Made by a program: the position numbers and the translations under genes
DNA from: an uncultured Hyphomicrobiales bacterium
GTDB taxonomy: Bacteria > Pseudomonadota > Alphaproteobacteria > Rhizobiales > Beijerinckiaceae
Direction of reading: 5' to 3'
Length of the DNA stretch: 64,000 nt
NCBI GenBank assembly: GCA_903847605.1
Contig: CAINED010000033.1
Span: 89,490 to 153,489 of the forward strand
The notes under the pieces: model-generated
Database searches by the model: none
What the model was told of the DNA's origin: nothing
The model's input: only the letters and a program-made list of their open reading frames with translations
Shown here: in pieces, positions 26,588 through 36,516 of the stretch
Position numbering within the stretch: position 1 is the stretch's first letter
Layout: every line of letters starts with the position of its first letter

Positions 26588-27793
26588 TCAGGCGTCGAGC
26601 AACGCATTCTCTTTTGCGCCTGCGCCGGTCTCGCGACCGGATGTTTTCAACACTTCGAGCGCAGCCTGCACGCCGCCGCTTTTATGTGGAACGCCGGCCA
26701 GGGCGAGCGCCATTTCGATGCCGGACAAAGTACCGGCGAGCATGAGATCGTTGAAGTCGCCGAGATGCCCGATGCGGAATACACGATCCTTGTAGCGCCC
26801 AAGGCCGTTGCCGAGCGACATGTTGAACCTGTCTTCGATGAACGTGCGGAAGGCATCGGCTGAATGCCCTTGCGGCATCATCACGGCTGTCAGCGAATGC
26901 GAAAGGGCCTTTTCGTCCTGGCAAACCAGATCGAGGCCCCAGGCACTAACAGCAGCACGCGTGGCCCGCGCATGTAGCGCGTGGCGATCCCAAACTTGCT
27001 GCAATCCACGTTCGCGCAACATGACGAGCGCTTCGCGCAGACCGAAGAGGAGATTGGTCGATGGCGTGTAGGGAAAATGACCGCTGCCAGCCGTTTCCAG
27101 CATGGCCTGCCAGGACCAGTAGGATTTAGGCAGGCGCGAGGATTTGCTGGCCGCAAGCGCTTTGGCGCTCACTGCGTTGAAGCTGAGCCCCGGCGGCAAC
27201 ATCAACCCCTTCTGCGAACATCCCACGGAAACGTCAACGCCCCATGCGTCATGAAAATAAGGCGAAGAGGCAAGCGAAGAAATGGTATCCACGAACAGCA
27301 GCGCCGGATGTTGCGTTTCGTCGATCGCCTTGCGGATCGCAGAAATATCGCTGCGGCACCCTGTCGATGTCTCGTTGTGGACGATGCAAACGGCTTTGAT
27401 GGACTTGCTTCTATCTGCGTTCAACGCTTCGGCCACTGCCTTCGCATCTGCGCCGGAACGCCAGTCTGTGGAGATAAGCTCCGCCTTTAATCCGAGACGT
27501 CTTGCCATCTCGCTCCATAGCGAGGCGAAGTGGCCGGTTTCGACCATCAGCACGCGATCGCCCGGAGAGAGCGTGTTGACCAGCGCCGCTTCCCAGGCGC
27601 CGGTCCCAGAGCCGGGATATATGATGACATCCGATTGCGTGCCGAAGACGTGCTGTAGACCCAGTCGAATCTCGCGGCCCATTTCTCCGAAGGGCCGGCC
27701 GCGATGATCGATGGTCGGTTGCGCGATGGCGCGCAGGATTCTGTGCGGCACATTTGTTGGGCCAGGTATCTGCAAGAAATGAGAGCCGTCCAC
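26588..27793 (-). CDS. class V aminotransferase, alanine/serine-glyoxylate aminotransferase type
   Basis: A PLP enzyme of fold type I, 401 residues from the GTG at 27793. That start is preceded by GGGAGGATGCAGC, a strong ribosome-binding site; an ATG at 27832 would add 13 residues. It begins with the family hallmark LQIPGPTNVP. The PLP lysine is in GCSQKGLMLPPGL near residue 200, and GTGAWEAAL supplies the phosphate-binding loop. Such enzymes move an amino group to glyoxylate or pyruvate. It follows the importer genes after 80-120 bp and precedes the FAD oxidoreductase, consistent with catabolism of an imported amino compound. Specificity is unknown. Confidence 0.9.
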   Translation of the reverse strand: MDGSHFLQIPGPTNVPHRILRAIAQPTIDHRGRPFGEMGREIRLGLQHVFGTQSDVIIYPGSGTGAWEAALVNTLSPGDRVLMVETGHFASLWSEMARRLGLKAELISTDWRSGADAKAVAEALNADRSKSIKAVCIVHNETSTGCRSDISAIRKAIDETQHPALLFVDTISSLASSPYFHDAWGVDVSVGCSQKGLMLPPGLSFNAVSAKALAASKSSRLPKSYWSWQAMLETAGSGHFPYTPSTNLLFGLREALVMLRERGLQQVWDRHALHARATRAAVSAWGLDLVCQDEKALSHSLTAVMMPQGHSADAFRTFIEDRFNMSLGNGLGRYKDRVFRIGHLGDFNDLMLAGTLSGIEMALALAGVPHKSGGVQAALEVLKTSGRETGAGAKENALLDA

Positions 27794-27912
27794 GCTGCAT
27801 CCTCCCGCCGGAGCTTTTGAGCCATGATGCATGGACCGGCAATGCGGTCAATCTTTGCGGTTCGCCTGACAGCTGCGCTGTTTGCGGGATGGCTGCTTGC
27901 AGCGGACCGATC

Positions 27913-28680
27913 TCAGCCTGTTGCCTGATTTGAAGAGAAACGCCGCGCGAGTGGATCGAGCAGCAACCGTTCACCGGCGATGAAGAGAAAGACGATGGCG
28001 AAACATGCGGCGATCACGGTAGTGAGATCCGCGGACCCCTGTGCACGCAGCATGAGATAGCCAAGACCGGACGTCGAACCCAGCAATTCCGCCACCAGCG
28101 ATATTTTCCAGCCGATACCATAGGAAATGCGCAACGCGCCCAGAAGATAAGGCGCCAGCAGCGGCAGCATGATGGAGAAAGCGATGCGCTTTTTATCGCG
28201 CGTAAAACTTTGCGCCATCTCCATCACTTCGCGGTCGATCTGCCGCAGGCCTTCAGCGATGTTGATCATGCAGAAGGGAATGAGGATCGCGACCTGCACG
28301 AAGATGATGGAAAAATGCCCGGGCGGAAACCAGATCGCCGCCAGGATCGCCCAGCCAATGGATGGAAAGGAACTGAAGAAGGGAAGCACGCCGCCGCGCA
28401 TGATCCAGTCGAGCACGGGATAGGCGCGATGCAAAACCGCAAGGCCGCCGCCAATCACGAGCGCGGCGAAGACCGAAAAGATCACGCGCGATGTCGAGGC
28501 GAGCGTGTGATAGAGAAAACTCGGTTCGACGAAGAGTTCAACGAAGCGTTGCGCCACCGGCAGCGGGCCCGGCAGAACGTAGTCCGGCAGAGTGCGCGTG
28601 CCGAAAGCCCACAGGGCAAGGACGGCAAGCACGAGAAAATCGGCAAGCCACATGCCCAGGGATCGATGCAGAATGTTCAT
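27913..28680 (-). CDS. ABC transporter permease, NitT/TauT (SsuC) type
   Basis: A 255-residue membrane protein with six predicted transmembrane segments. The BPD_transp_1 signature includes the EAA-loop-like segment near residues 130-150 (EGLRQIDREVMEMAQSF). It resembles permeases for sulfonate, nitrate or taurine and thiamine-precursor importers. It overlaps the preceding permease gene by 4 bp (ATGA at 28677-28680), so the two are coupled and probably form a heterodimer. It belongs with the binding protein at 29450 and the ATPase at 30488. The substrate is unknown. Confidence 0.9.
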   Translation of the reverse strand: MNILHRSLGMWLADFLVLAVLALWAFGTRTLPDYVLPGPLPVAQRFVELFVEPSFLYHTLASTSRVIFSVFAALVIGGGLAVLHRAYPVLDWIMRGGVLPFFSSFPSIGWAILAAIWFPPGHFSIIFVQVAILIPFCMINIAEGLRQIDREVMEMAQSFTRDKKRIAFSIMLPLLAPYLLGALRISYGIGWKISLVAELLGSTSGLGYLMLRAQGSADLTTVIAACFAIVFLFIAGERLLLDPLARRFSSNQATG

Positions 28681-29453
28681 CGCGCACGCCCTCCGAATTG
28701 TCGGGACATGCGCCGCTCAAGTGGTAGAAAAATAAAACGGTCGGACAGATAGACCGCTACAATGATGAAGATGATGACAGTGAAAATGAGGTCCGTATCG
28801 TATTCCTGCCGCGCAAGATTGATGAGATAGCCGAGGCCGCGGGAACCGCCGAAAAGTTCGGCCGTCAGCGTCACTTTCCAGGCGACGCCGAACATGATGC
28901 GCAAGGTGGCGGCGGCAAACGGCAGCAGGCCCGGCGCCACGATCATGGCAAAAAGCCGCCAGCGCGAACGGCCGAAACTGCGCCCCATCTCGTCGAGTTC
29001 GCGGTCGAGGGCCAGAAGGCCCTCACGCAGATTGATCAGCGCGAAGGGCAAGAGCACCGTTGCAATCGAAAATATGACCGCCGTCGTCGAGACGCCGAAC
29101 CAGATGACGGCGAGCAATGTCCAGCCGATGCCGGAAAAAGCATTCAGGAAGGGACTGAGGCGCTGGTGGATAGCGGGTGCGCTCCATCTGAGATAATGCG
29201 CCATCAACGCAAGCAGTGCGCCGCCAACAAATGCGATCGCGATGGAAACAAGGATATGCATCAGCGTGGCATAAACATGCACGAGGCGCTGCGCGGATGT
29301 AAAGAACACGCTGGAAGCCTCTGCGACCCGCAGCGGCGAAGGCAGGAGATAGGGCGGAAGCTGCAGGGCTGCGAGACTCCACGCGCCAAAAACCGCTGCA
29401 GCGAAAACTGCAGCGGCGGAAGCCTTCGCTAACGTGGACGCTTCGTGGTTCAC
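28677..29453 (-). CDS. ABC transporter permease, NitT/TauT (SsuC) type
   Basis: The GTG at 29451-29453 overlaps the stop of the binding-protein gene (GTGA), giving a 258-residue product; the longer frame to 29606 is antisense-free but lacks family-like sequence. Six hydrophobic segments and the EGLLALDRELDEMGRSFG loop mark it as a second, distinct permease paralogous to the one at 27913. NitT/TauT importers usually use a homodimer, so two adjacent permease genes suggest an obligate heterodimer. Confidence 0.9.
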   Translation of the reverse strand: MNHEASTLAKASAAAVFAAAVFGAWSLAALQLPPYLLPSPLRVAEASSVFFTSAQRLVHVYATLMHILVSIAIAFVGGALLALMAHYLRWSAPAIHQRLSPFLNAFSGIGWTLLAVIWFGVSTTAVIFSIATVLLPFALINLREGLLALDRELDEMGRSFGRSRWRLFAMIVAPGLLPFAAATLRIMFGVAWKVTLTAELFGGSRGLGYLINLARQEYDTDLIFTVIIFIIVAVYLSDRFIFLPLERRMSRQFGGRAR

Positions 29454-30442
29454 GAACGGATCACATGTTCCCAAGTGAGCTTGTTCACATCCGGAACGTC
29501 CTTGATCATGCCGAAGCTGCGCGCGATTTCCCAGCCCTTCACGACGGCGTCCGCATGCTCTTTCGTAAACGTGCCCGGCACTTCCGTCGTTTCGTCGAAC
29601 CACCAATCGAAATAGCCGCGCTCGATATTCGCCTGCTTGGCGATAGCGCCGAAGACCTCATCGCGATTGGCGAGCGCATAGGCCACAGACTCCTTCAGCA
29701 TGCGGCTGAACTCGCGATAGGCGTCCGGCGACTTGTCGAGCCTTTCGGGATAGCCGACATTCACCGCCGAAACGGTGCGTCCGTAATGCTTGTTCATGAT
29801 CGCGGCAGTTTCGCAGATGTTCACGAAGTCGCCACTGCGACGCGCGCGATAGGCCTGACTGTGAATCAGCGCCGCAGCGTCGGCCTGTCCCGTTGCGAGA
29901 GCCGCCGGCAAATTCGGCGCGACGACTTCGACCTGTTTGATGTCGCCGCCTTCGAGGGCCATGTTCAATCCGAATTCCTTGCGCATGGCTTCGCGCGCAT
30001 ACATATAGCCTGTGGAGCGCAGACCATAAGATGCGAGCGTCTTGCCCTTGAGTTCGCGCACATCCTTGAGCGGACTGTCCTTCTTCACCCAGATGCCCGC
30101 GCCCTGCCCTTTCGTCGACTGGTAGAGAGCCGCCGATAAAATGCGCAGATCGAGACCGCGCGCGGCAGCAGCCGGCACGCCTATGACGGCAGTCATCACG
30201 ATGTCGAACTGCTTCGTCGCTGTGGCTTGCAGAAGCGTGGGAATGTTCGCGCCGGTCGCCTCGACTTCGATCCGGTCGGATTTAACCTTGCCGTTGCGGA
30301 TGGCCCACATCACCGTATCGTAAACGGGATCGAGCAGATAAGCGTAAGTGACTTTCTGCTTCGATTGCGCCCGTGCGATCCAGGGCATGGCGACGAGCGC
30401 CGGCGCAGCAGCGGCGATTTTCACGAAGTCACGGCGTTTCAT
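29450..30442 (-). CDS. ABC transporter substrate-binding protein, NMT1/SsuA-like
   Basis: A 330-residue binding protein with a Tat-type signal (RRDFVKIAAAAPAL, ending near ARAQ). The NMT1/SsuA-like core follows: ATKQFDIVMTAVIGVPAAAARGLDLRIL and LKGKTLASYGLRSTGYMY. It starts 45 bp after the ATPase gene and is coupled to the first permease. Proteins of this family bind sulfonates, nitrate, thiamine precursors or aromatic acids such as phthalate. The nearby aminotransferase and oxidases do not settle the ligand. Tat export suggests folding, possibly with a ligand, before translocation. Confidence 0.9.
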   Translation of the reverse strand: MKRRDFVKIAAAAPALVAMPWIARAQSKQKVTYAYLLDPVYDTVMWAIRNGKVKSDRIEVEATGANIPTLLQATATKQFDIVMTAVIGVPAAAARGLDLRILSAALYQSTKGQGAGIWVKKDSPLKDVRELKGKTLASYGLRSTGYMYAREAMRKEFGLNMALEGGDIKQVEVVAPNLPAALATGQADAAALIHSQAYRARRSGDFVNICETAAIMNKHYGRTVSAVNVGYPERLDKSPDAYREFSRMLKESVAYALANRDEVFGAIAKQANIERGYFDWWFDETTEVPGTFTKEHADAVVKGWEIARSFGMIKDVPDVNKLTWEHVIRS

Positions 30443-30487
30443 GCATTACTCCCCTTCACTGTGAATACGAATGGATGACGTCGCGCC

Positions 30488-31264
30488 TCAGGCGGCCTGC
30501 ACTTCTTCCGACTCCGGCTCCATGGCGCGGAAGAGCGCATAGAGTTTCTCGCGGATCGCCGCGAGCTGCGGATCCTTCGCCGGATCGCGCGGGCGCGGCG
30601 AGGAGATCGCAATGGTCTCGATGACTTTGGTCGGCTTGTTCGACATCAACACGATCCGGTCCGCGAGGATGATGGCCTCATCGATATCGTGCGTGACGAA
30701 GAGTATGGACTTGCGCGTTTCCTGCCAGATGCGGATGATTTCGCTGCGCAGGCGACGCCGGGTGTTCGGATCGAGCGCCGAGAAAGGCTCGTCCATCAGC
30801 ACAATGGACGGATCGACGGCGAGCGCGCGCGCGATGGCGACACGCTGACGCTCGCCGCCCGAAAGCATCAGCGGATATTTTTTTGCCGAAGCGGCGAGGC
30901 CCACAAGATCGAGCAGTTGCATGGCCTTGGCCTCGCGCTTCCTGGCTTCCGCCTTGCCATAACGCAGCTCCGCGCCCAGCAACACATTCGAAAGCGCATT
31001 GCGCCAGGGCGCGAGTCGGGGCGACTGAAAGACGAAGGCAATCTCTTTCCAGCCCTCGCCTGGAGGCTGTCCGTTTACGCGCACCATGCCTGCAGCAGGC
31101 GCAAGAAGATCGCCGATGATGCGCAACGAGGTGGACTTGCCGCAACCCGATGGTCCGAGCAGGCAAACGAATTCGCCGTCCCCGACCGTGAAGTCGACGC
31201 CATCGTAGATCTTCTCGGCGCCGAAGGAGATTTCGACGCCTTCGAATTCAATCGCTTCAGCCAT
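30488..31264 (-). CDS. ABC transporter ATP-binding protein, SsuB/TauB type
   Basis: A 258-residue nucleotide-binding subunit. It has Walker A GPSGCGKST, the signature LSGGERQRVAIARAL, Walker B IVLMDEPF and the switch histidine VTHDIDEA. The SsuB/TauB relatives energise NitT/TauT importers. I chose the ATG at 31264 because it begins the conserved strand (IEFEGVEISFG). It is the first gene of the minus-strand cluster that runs to about 22 kb. It is divergent from the carboxylesterase at 31389; the 124-bp region between them must hold both promoters. Confidence 0.93.
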   Translation of the reverse strand: MAEAIEFEGVEISFGAEKIYDGVDFTVGDGEFVCLLGPSGCGKSTSLRIIGDLLAPAAGMVRVNGQPPGEGWKEIAFVFQSPRLAPWRNALSNVLLGAELRYGKAEARKREAKAMQLLDLVGLAASAKKYPLMLSGGERQRVAIARALAVDPSIVLMDEPFSALDPNTRRRLRSEIIRIWQETRKSILFVTHDIDEAIILADRIVLMSNKPTKVIETIAISSPRPRDPAKDPQLAAIREKLYALFRAMEPESEEVQAA

Positions 31265-31388
31265 GATCGTCCGCGGGAACATGCGGGACCTGCCCGCCGG
31301 ATTGCCTTGGCACAATAACCATGCAATCGAAGCCAAGCCAAGTTGGGCAGGCGAGATTGCTTGCCGAAGATCGCCCGCGGAGGAAAGA

Positions 31389-32867
31389 ATGAGCGCCGCC
31401 GACCAAAGCGCCCCTGTCGCAACCATCACAACCGGATCATTGCGCGGCGAGCGCCGGCAGAATGTCCTCGCCTTCCATGCGGTCCCCTATGCTGCGCCCC
31501 CGATTGGCAATCTTCGCTTTGGGCCGCCGCAGCCTGTCCGGGAATGGACGGGCATCCGCGATGCGACCTTGCGTGGACCCAGCGCTCCGCAAGGACCATC
31601 TCGCCTCGACGCGGTTATGGGCATCTCGCAATTTGCCCAGAATGAGGATTGTCTCACGGTTTCCGTCTGGACCCCCGCCATCGATGACAAGCGCCGTCCC
31701 GTCTTCTTCTGGCTGCATGGCGGCGCCTACCAGAGCGGCGGCGGCAATCAGGTTTTCTATGACGGCGGCAACTTGGCCGCGGCGGGAGACATGGTCGTCG
31801 TCAGCGTGAACTATCGCCTCGGCGCGCTCGGCTATCTCTATGTTCCCGGCGCAGAAGCGCCCGCCAATCGCGGCCTGCTCGACCAGATGGCGGCGCTGCA
31901 ATGGGTGCACGACAATATCGCAGCTTTCGGTGGCGACCAGGACAATATCACCGTTGCCGGCCAGTCCGCGGGCGGCGGTTCGACTTTTGCGCTGCTGAGC
32001 GTGGCGCAGTCGCGACGGCTCATCAAGAACGCCGTGCTGCAAAGCGCGCCCGCCGTCATGCTGACGAGGGAAAAGGCCGAGGCCTATTCCGCGCGCTACC
32101 ACGAAATCGCCGGCGTCAGGCAAGGCGATCTCGCATCCCTGCGCGCTCTGCCCGCTACGGAAATCGTCGCAGTCCAGCGCAAGCTGCAGATGGAAATCGC
32201 GACCAAGGATGCGCGCAGCATCGCCTTTCAGATGACGGCGGGCGTTTCGCCGTTTGAAGTGGATATGAAGAACATCTTCGAGCGTGGCGACGCGAAGCAT
32301 ATTCCCCTGTTGATTGGCTCCACGCTGGACGAAGGCCATGCCTGGATGGCGCAGGACGAAGGTCTGCGTGCACAGGACAGTTTCGAAGCAGTGCTGCCCA
32401 TCGCGCGCGCGGCCTTCAACGAGGACGGCACAGGTCTTCCGCCGGATCGCAAGACCGCAGCGAAGAAGCCATGGGAATTGCTTTCGGCGATCCTAACTTG
32501 GGTGACGTTCGAGAAAACGGCTTTGAAATATGCCGGCGCGCATATGCAGAACGGCGGCAAGAGCTACGTCTATCGCTTCGACTGGCGGCCGACGTCGGAT
32601 GCACGCTTTGGCGCATGCCATTGCATCGAAATTCCCTTCATGTTCGACAATCTGGAGTTCTGGCCCGAGGCGGCGATGGTGGCGGGCTGCGATCCCAAAG
32701 CCTTCCGCAAGCTGGCGACGGCCACGCGCGACAGCTGGATCGCCTTCGCCCGCACGGGAAATCCGCAGACGCCGGCGCTCCCGCAATGGCCGCATTGGGC
32801 GCCGGGCCATCGCGACGTAATGCTGTTCGACGACGAAATCCAAGCCGTTTCAGCGCCTTCCGTCTGA
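31389..32867 (+). CDS. type B carboxylesterase/lipase family protein
   Basis: A 492-residue alpha/beta hydrolase of the cholinesterase-like family. The oxyanion HGGAY block lies near residue 110, and the nucleophile elbow GQSAGG near residue 198 follows the ITVAGQ strand. NEDCLTVSVW resembles the hallmark EDCLYLNV, and ACHCIEIPFMFDN carries the likely catalytic histidine. No signal peptide is seen, so it is probably cytoplasmic. The ATG at 31389 follows GGAGGAAAGA. It may hydrolyse an ester or carbamate precursor of the compounds processed by the flanking clusters. The substrate is not determinable by sequence reading. Confidence 0.92.
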   Translation: MSAADQSAPVATITTGSLRGERRQNVLAFHAVPYAAPPIGNLRFGPPQPVREWTGIRDATLRGPSAPQGPSRLDAVMGISQFAQNEDCLTVSVWTPAIDDKRRPVFFWLHGGAYQSGGGNQVFYDGGNLAAAGDMVVVSVNYRLGALGYLYVPGAEAPANRGLLDQMAALQWVHDNIAAFGGDQDNITVAGQSAGGGSTFALLSVAQSRRLIKNAVLQSAPAVMLTREKAEAYSARYHEIAGVRQGDLASLRALPATEIVAVQRKLQMEIATKDARSIAFQMTAGVSPFEVDMKNIFERGDAKHIPLLIGSTLDEGHAWMAQDEGLRAQDSFEAVLPIARAAFNEDGTGLPPDRKTAAKKPWELLSAILTWVTFEKTALKYAGAHMQNGGKSYVYRFDWRPTSDARFGACHCIEIPFMFDNLEFWPEAAMVAGCDPKAFRKLATATRDSWIAFARTGNPQTPALPQWPHWAPGHRDVMLFDDEIQAVSAPSV

Positions 32868-32947
32868 AGTCCGCGAGGCGTTATTAGCCGGGGAGGCCTG
32901 AGTAAGGCAGCCCGTCAGCGGCTTCGCGCCCATTTAGTTTGAACCTA

Positions 32948-32988
32948 AAATATTTAAGCTTGATATTTCGTAGCCGTTTTTGCATACT
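32948..32988 (+). promoter_or_regulatory. promoter with overlapping MarR-type operator for the aminobenzoyl-CoA operon
   Basis: An inverted repeat AAATAT-N9-ATATTT (32948-32968) sits in an AT-rich stretch. A -35-like TTGATA (32960-32965) lies inside its right half. A -10-like CATACT with an upstream TG (32981-32988) follows at 17-bp spacing. The operon starts 30 bp downstream at 33018. MarR proteins typically bind AT-rich palindromes over promoters, and a MarR gene is the third gene of this operon. Confidence 0.6.
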
Positions 32989-33017
32989 GCGTTCACACCT
33001 CCGCGGGGGAATGCGCC

Positions 33018-35303
33018 ATGAAAGTATTGTGTCTGGGCGGCGGGCCGGCAGGTCTCTACTTCGCGATCTCCATGAAATTGCGCGACAGCGCGCATGATGT
33101 GACGGTCCTCGAACGCAATCGTGCCAACGACACCTTCGGCTGGGGCGTCGTGCTCTCCGACGATGCGCTGAGCCGGATGCAGAAAAACGATCCCGTCAGT
33201 ACGCAAGCCATCCGCAGCCATTTCGCCTATTGGGATGACATCGCCGTCGTGCGTGGCGATGAACGCACGGTATCCGGCGGCCACGGCTTTGCGGGCATCG
33301 GACGTAAGCAAATCCTCATCCTGTTGCAGGCCCGCGCCCGAGAACTCGGCGTCAATCTGCGCTTTGAAACGGATTTCAAGTCCGCCAGCGAATACAAAAA
33401 GGAATACGATCTCGTCGTCGGTTGCGACGGCATCAATTCTCTGGTGCGGCGCGAATTCGCCGATGTTTTCAAGCCCGACATCGACACGCGCCTGTGCAAA
33501 TTCATCTGGCTCGGCACGCATCAGAAGTTCGACGACGCCTTCACCTTCATTTTCGAAAAGACCGAGCACGGCTGGGTCTGGGCGCATGCCTATCAATTCG
33601 ATAAGGATACCGCGACCTTCATCGTCGAATGCCTCCCGGAGACATGGGACCGCTTCGGCTTCGAACGCATGTCGAAGGAGGAAAATGTCGCGGCATGCGA
33701 GCGCATCTTCGCAAAACATCTGAGCGGCCATAGCCTCATATCGAATGCAGCACACCTGCGCGGTTCAGCGGTGTGGATTCAGTTTCCGCGCGTACTCTGT
33801 GAGCGCTGGTATCATGAGAATGTGGTGCTCATGGGCGATGCCGCGGCGACAGCGCATTTCTCGATCGGTTCCGGTTCGCGCCTTGCCTTCGACAGCGCTA
33901 TCGCGCTGGCCGAATATATTCATTCGGAACCGACGATGGAGAAAGCCTTCGAACGCTATCAGGCCGAGCGGCGGCTCGAAGTCCTGCGTCTGCAATCTGC
34001 CGCGCGCAATTCGCTGGAATGGTTCGAGGAAGTCGAACGCTATCTGCCGATGCCGCAGCGCCAGTTTGCCTACTCTCTGTTGACGCGCAGCCAGCGCATC
34101 TCGCACGAGAATTTGCGCCTGCGCGATCCCAAATGGCTGCGCGAAACCGAAGACTGGTTTCAGCTGGCGGCGGGCGGGGAGAAGGGCCGCGCGCCGATGT
34201 TCGCGCCGTTCAAACTGCGCGACATGAACCTCGTCAATCGCGTCGTGGTATCGCCCATGGCGCAATATAAAGCCATCGATGGCTGCCCGACCGACTGGCA
34301 CTTTGCGCATTATGCCGAACGCGCCAAGGGCGGCGCCGGACTTCTCTATACCGAGATGACCTGCGTCTCTCCAGAAGGTCGCATCACGCCGGGCTGCCCC
34401 GGCCTTTATGCGCCCGGGCACGAGGTGGCATGGAAGCGTCTCGTCGATTTCGTACATGCGGAAACGCCGGCGAAGATCTGCTGCCAGATCGGTCATTCCG
34501 GCCGCAAGGGCTCGACCCAACTCGGCTGGGAAAAGATGGACGCGCCGCTTGCAAGCGGCAACTGGCCAGTGCTTTCGGCTTCAGCGATCCCGTGGTCGCC
34601 GGGCAATGCCATTCCCAGGGCGATGGATCGCAACGACATGGATGCCGTGATGGCGCAATTCGTGGCGGCTGCGAAAATGGCCGAGCGCGCAGGCTTCGAC
34701 ATGATCGAGTTGCACGCGGCGCACGGTTACCTCATCTCCAGTTTCATTTCGCCGCTTTCGAACAGGCGCGATGACACCTATGGCGGCTCGCTTGAAAATC
34801 GCATGCGTTTTCCGCTGGAAGTATTTGCGGCCATGCGCACCGTCTGGCCTGCGAAAAAGCCTATGTCCGTGCGCATATCCGCGAGCGACTGGATTGGCGA
34901 AGACGGCGTAACACCGCTGGAAGCCGTCGAAATCGCGCGCATGTTCAAGGCATCCGGCGCCGACATTATCGACGTCTCGGCGGGCCAGACTAGCACGGAT
35001 GCAAAGCCCGTTTATGGGCGCATGTTCCAGACTCCTTTCTCCGATCAAATCCGCAATGAAGCCGGCATCGCGACCATGGCCGTCGGCAACATCTACGAAG
35101 CCGACCATGTGAATTCCATTCTCATGGCGGGGCGCGCCGATCTCGTTTGCCTCGCGCGGCCGCACCTCGCCGATCCCTACTGGACGCTGCATGCCGCATT
35201 GCAACTCGGCGACCACGCAACGCAATGGCCTCTGCCCTATCTCGCCGGGCGCGATCAGGCGCAGCGTCTCGCCAGCCGCGCTCAAGAAAACTACAGGGTA
35301 TGA
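33018..35303 (+). CDS. bifunctional aryl-CoA monooxygenase/reductase (2-aminobenzoyl-CoA or salicylyl-CoA type)
   Basis: A 761-residue two-domain flavoenzyme. Residues 1 to about 370 are a class A flavin hydroxylase ([43 protein letters not shown]). Residues about 395-755 are an old-yellow-enzyme reductase ([46 protein letters not shown]). This fusion is that of 2-aminobenzoyl-CoA monooxygenase/reductase of Azoarcus evansii, which oxygenates and then reduces the ring; related enzymes are called salicylyl-CoA 5-hydroxylase/oxidoreductase. The CoA ligase, RidA and beta-oxidation genes in the operon favour 2-aminobenzoate. Its stop overlaps the next start (ATGA). Confidence 0.93.
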   Translation: MKVLCLGGGPAGLYFAISMKLRDSAHDVTVLERNRANDTFGWGVVLSDDALSRMQKNDPVSTQAIRSHFAYWDDIAVVRGDERTVSGGHGFAGIGRKQILILLQARARELGVNLRFETDFKSASEYKKEYDLVVGCDGINSLVRREFADVFKPDIDTRLCKFIWLGTHQKFDDAFTFIFEKTEHGWVWAHAYQFDKDTATFIVECLPETWDRFGFERMSKEENVAACERIFAKHLSGHSLISNAAHLRGSAVWIQFPRVLCERWYHENVVLMGDAAATAHFSIGSGSRLAFDSAIALAEYIHSEPTMEKAFERYQAERRLEVLRLQSAARNSLEWFEEVERYLPMPQRQFAYSLLTRSQRISHENLRLRDPKWLRETEDWFQLAAGGEKGRAPMFAPFKLRDMNLVNRVVVSPMAQYKAIDGCPTDWHFAHYAERAKGGAGLLYTEMTCVSPEGRITPGCPGLYAPGHEVAWKRLVDFVHAETPAKICCQIGHSGRKGSTQLGWEKMDAPLASGNWPVLSASAIPWSPGNAIPRAMDRNDMDAVMAQFVAAAKMAERAGFDMIELHAAHGYLISSFISPLSNRRDDTYGGSLENRMRFPLEVFAAMRTVWPAKKPMSVRISASDWIGEDGVTPLEAVEIARMFKASGADIIDVSAGQTSTDAKPVYGRMFQTPFSDQIRNEAGIATMAVGNIYEADHVNSILMAGRADLVCLARPHLADPYWTLHAALQLGDHATQWPLPYLAGRDQAQRLASRAQENYRV

Positions 35304-36046
35304 CGATGGCCCTTGAAGGAAAACGTGTGCTGGTCACGGGCGGCGGCTCCGGCCTCGGCGCCGATCTCGCGCGCGGTTTTGCCGAAGCGGGCGCGAATGT
35401 CATCATATCGGGGCGACGCGTTTATGCGCTGGAACAGGTCGCCGCCGCGCACGAACGCATCGGTCATGTCGTGGCGGATGTCGCCGACGAGTCGAGCGTC
35501 ATCGCGATGTACGAGAAGATCGGCGCTTGCGACATCGTCATTGCCAATGCCGGCATGGCCACAAGCGTGCCATTTACGCGGATGACCCTGAACGATTGGA
35601 ACGAAATGCTGGCCGTCAATCTGACGGGCGTATTCCTGACTCTGCGCGAAGGCTTGCGCCGAATGAATGGTTGGGGCCGCCTGATATCCATTGCTTCCAC
35701 CGCCGGCCTCAAGGGCTATCCCTATGTCGCGCATTACACGGCTTCGAAACACGGCGTTGTTGGCCTCACGCGCGCGCTTGCGCTGGAAGTCGCCCGCAAG
35801 GACATTACAGTGAATGCCCTCTGCCCCGGCTTTCTCGACACGGAAATGACGGAGCGATCGATCGAAAACATCGTGCAGAAAACCGGGCGCACACGCGAAG
35901 CTGCTTTATCGGCGCTCACCGGCTCTAATCCTCAGGCGCGTCTGGTTTCGCCAGCGGAAGTGACTGCGGCGGCGCTCTGGCTTTGCGGTCCGAACTCCGA
36001 CTCCATCAACGGGCAAGCAATCGCCATAGCCGGAGGCGAAATATGA
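35300..36046 (+). CDS. SDR family oxidoreductase, probable 3-hydroxyacyl-CoA dehydrogenase-type step
   Basis: A 248-residue classical SDR with [13 protein letters not shown] near residues 12-24, NAGM near 85, catalytic YTASKHG near 149 and C-terminal [12 protein letters not shown]. Its ATG overlaps the monooxygenase stop and its own stop overlaps the MarR start, so it is embedded in the operon. In the 2-aminobenzoyl-CoA pathway the ring product is processed by beta-oxidation-like steps, in which an SDR could act on a hydroxyl or keto group. The exact substrate is inferred from context only. Confidence 0.9.
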   Translation: MTMALEGKRVLVTGGGSGLGADLARGFAEAGANVIISGRRVYALEQVAAAHERIGHVVADVADESSVIAMYEKIGACDIVIANAGMATSVPFTRMTLNDWNEMLAVNLTGVFLTLREGLRRMNGWGRLISIASTAGLKGYPYVAHYTASKHGVVGLTRALALEVARKDITVNALCPGFLDTEMTERSIENIVQKTGRTREAALSALTGSNPQARLVSPAEVTAAALWLCGPNSDSINGQAIAIAGGEI

Positions 36047-36516
36047 AAAAGCCTTCGCGCGCCACTAGCCTTTCGAAGCGCCGGCTGCGCAACTGGATCA
36101 ATCTGATCGGCGTGACGCGCAGGACGGAGAACCATCTGCGCGAATATCTTCGCGTGCATCATGCAACGACCTTGCCGCGATTCGATGTGATGGCCGCGCT
36201 CTGGCGCAAACCCAAAGGCGTGACCATGACCGAGCTCAGCCGAATGCTGCTGGTCTCCAACGGAAACTCGTCCACGGTCGTCGATCGTCTCGTCAGGGAG
36301 GGATTGGCGAAACGCATGCCTTCGGAAAGAGACCGCCGCACGATTTACGTGGCGCTGACGCCTGAGGGTACCGCGCAATTCGCGACAATGGCCGAGGGCC
36401 ACGAAGCCGAAGTCGATCGCCTCTTTGCAAATCTCGATGCAAACGATCTCGACCAACTCGATGAAATTCTCTCGCGCGCCAACGACAAGGCGCAATCCTT
36501 AGGAGCCGCCGCGTGA
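36043..36516 (+). CDS. MarR family transcriptional regulator
   Basis: A 157-residue winged-helix regulator with the MarR core. The recognition region [30 protein letters not shown] lies near residues 65-95, followed by the wing [13 protein letters not shown]. It is coupled on both sides (ATGA upstream, GTGA downstream). MarR regulators in aryl-CoA pathways often repress their own operon and are released by the CoA thioester. An AT-rich palindrome over the operon promoter (32948-32968) is the obvious candidate site. The effector is inferred. Confidence 0.92.
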   Translation: MKKPSRATSLSKRRLRNWINLIGVTRRTENHLREYLRVHHATTLPRFDVMAALWRKPKGVTMTELSRMLLVSNGNSSTVVDRLVREGLAKRMPSERDRRTIYVALTPEGTAQFATMAEGHEAEVDRLFANLDANDLDQLDEILSRANDKAQSLGAAA

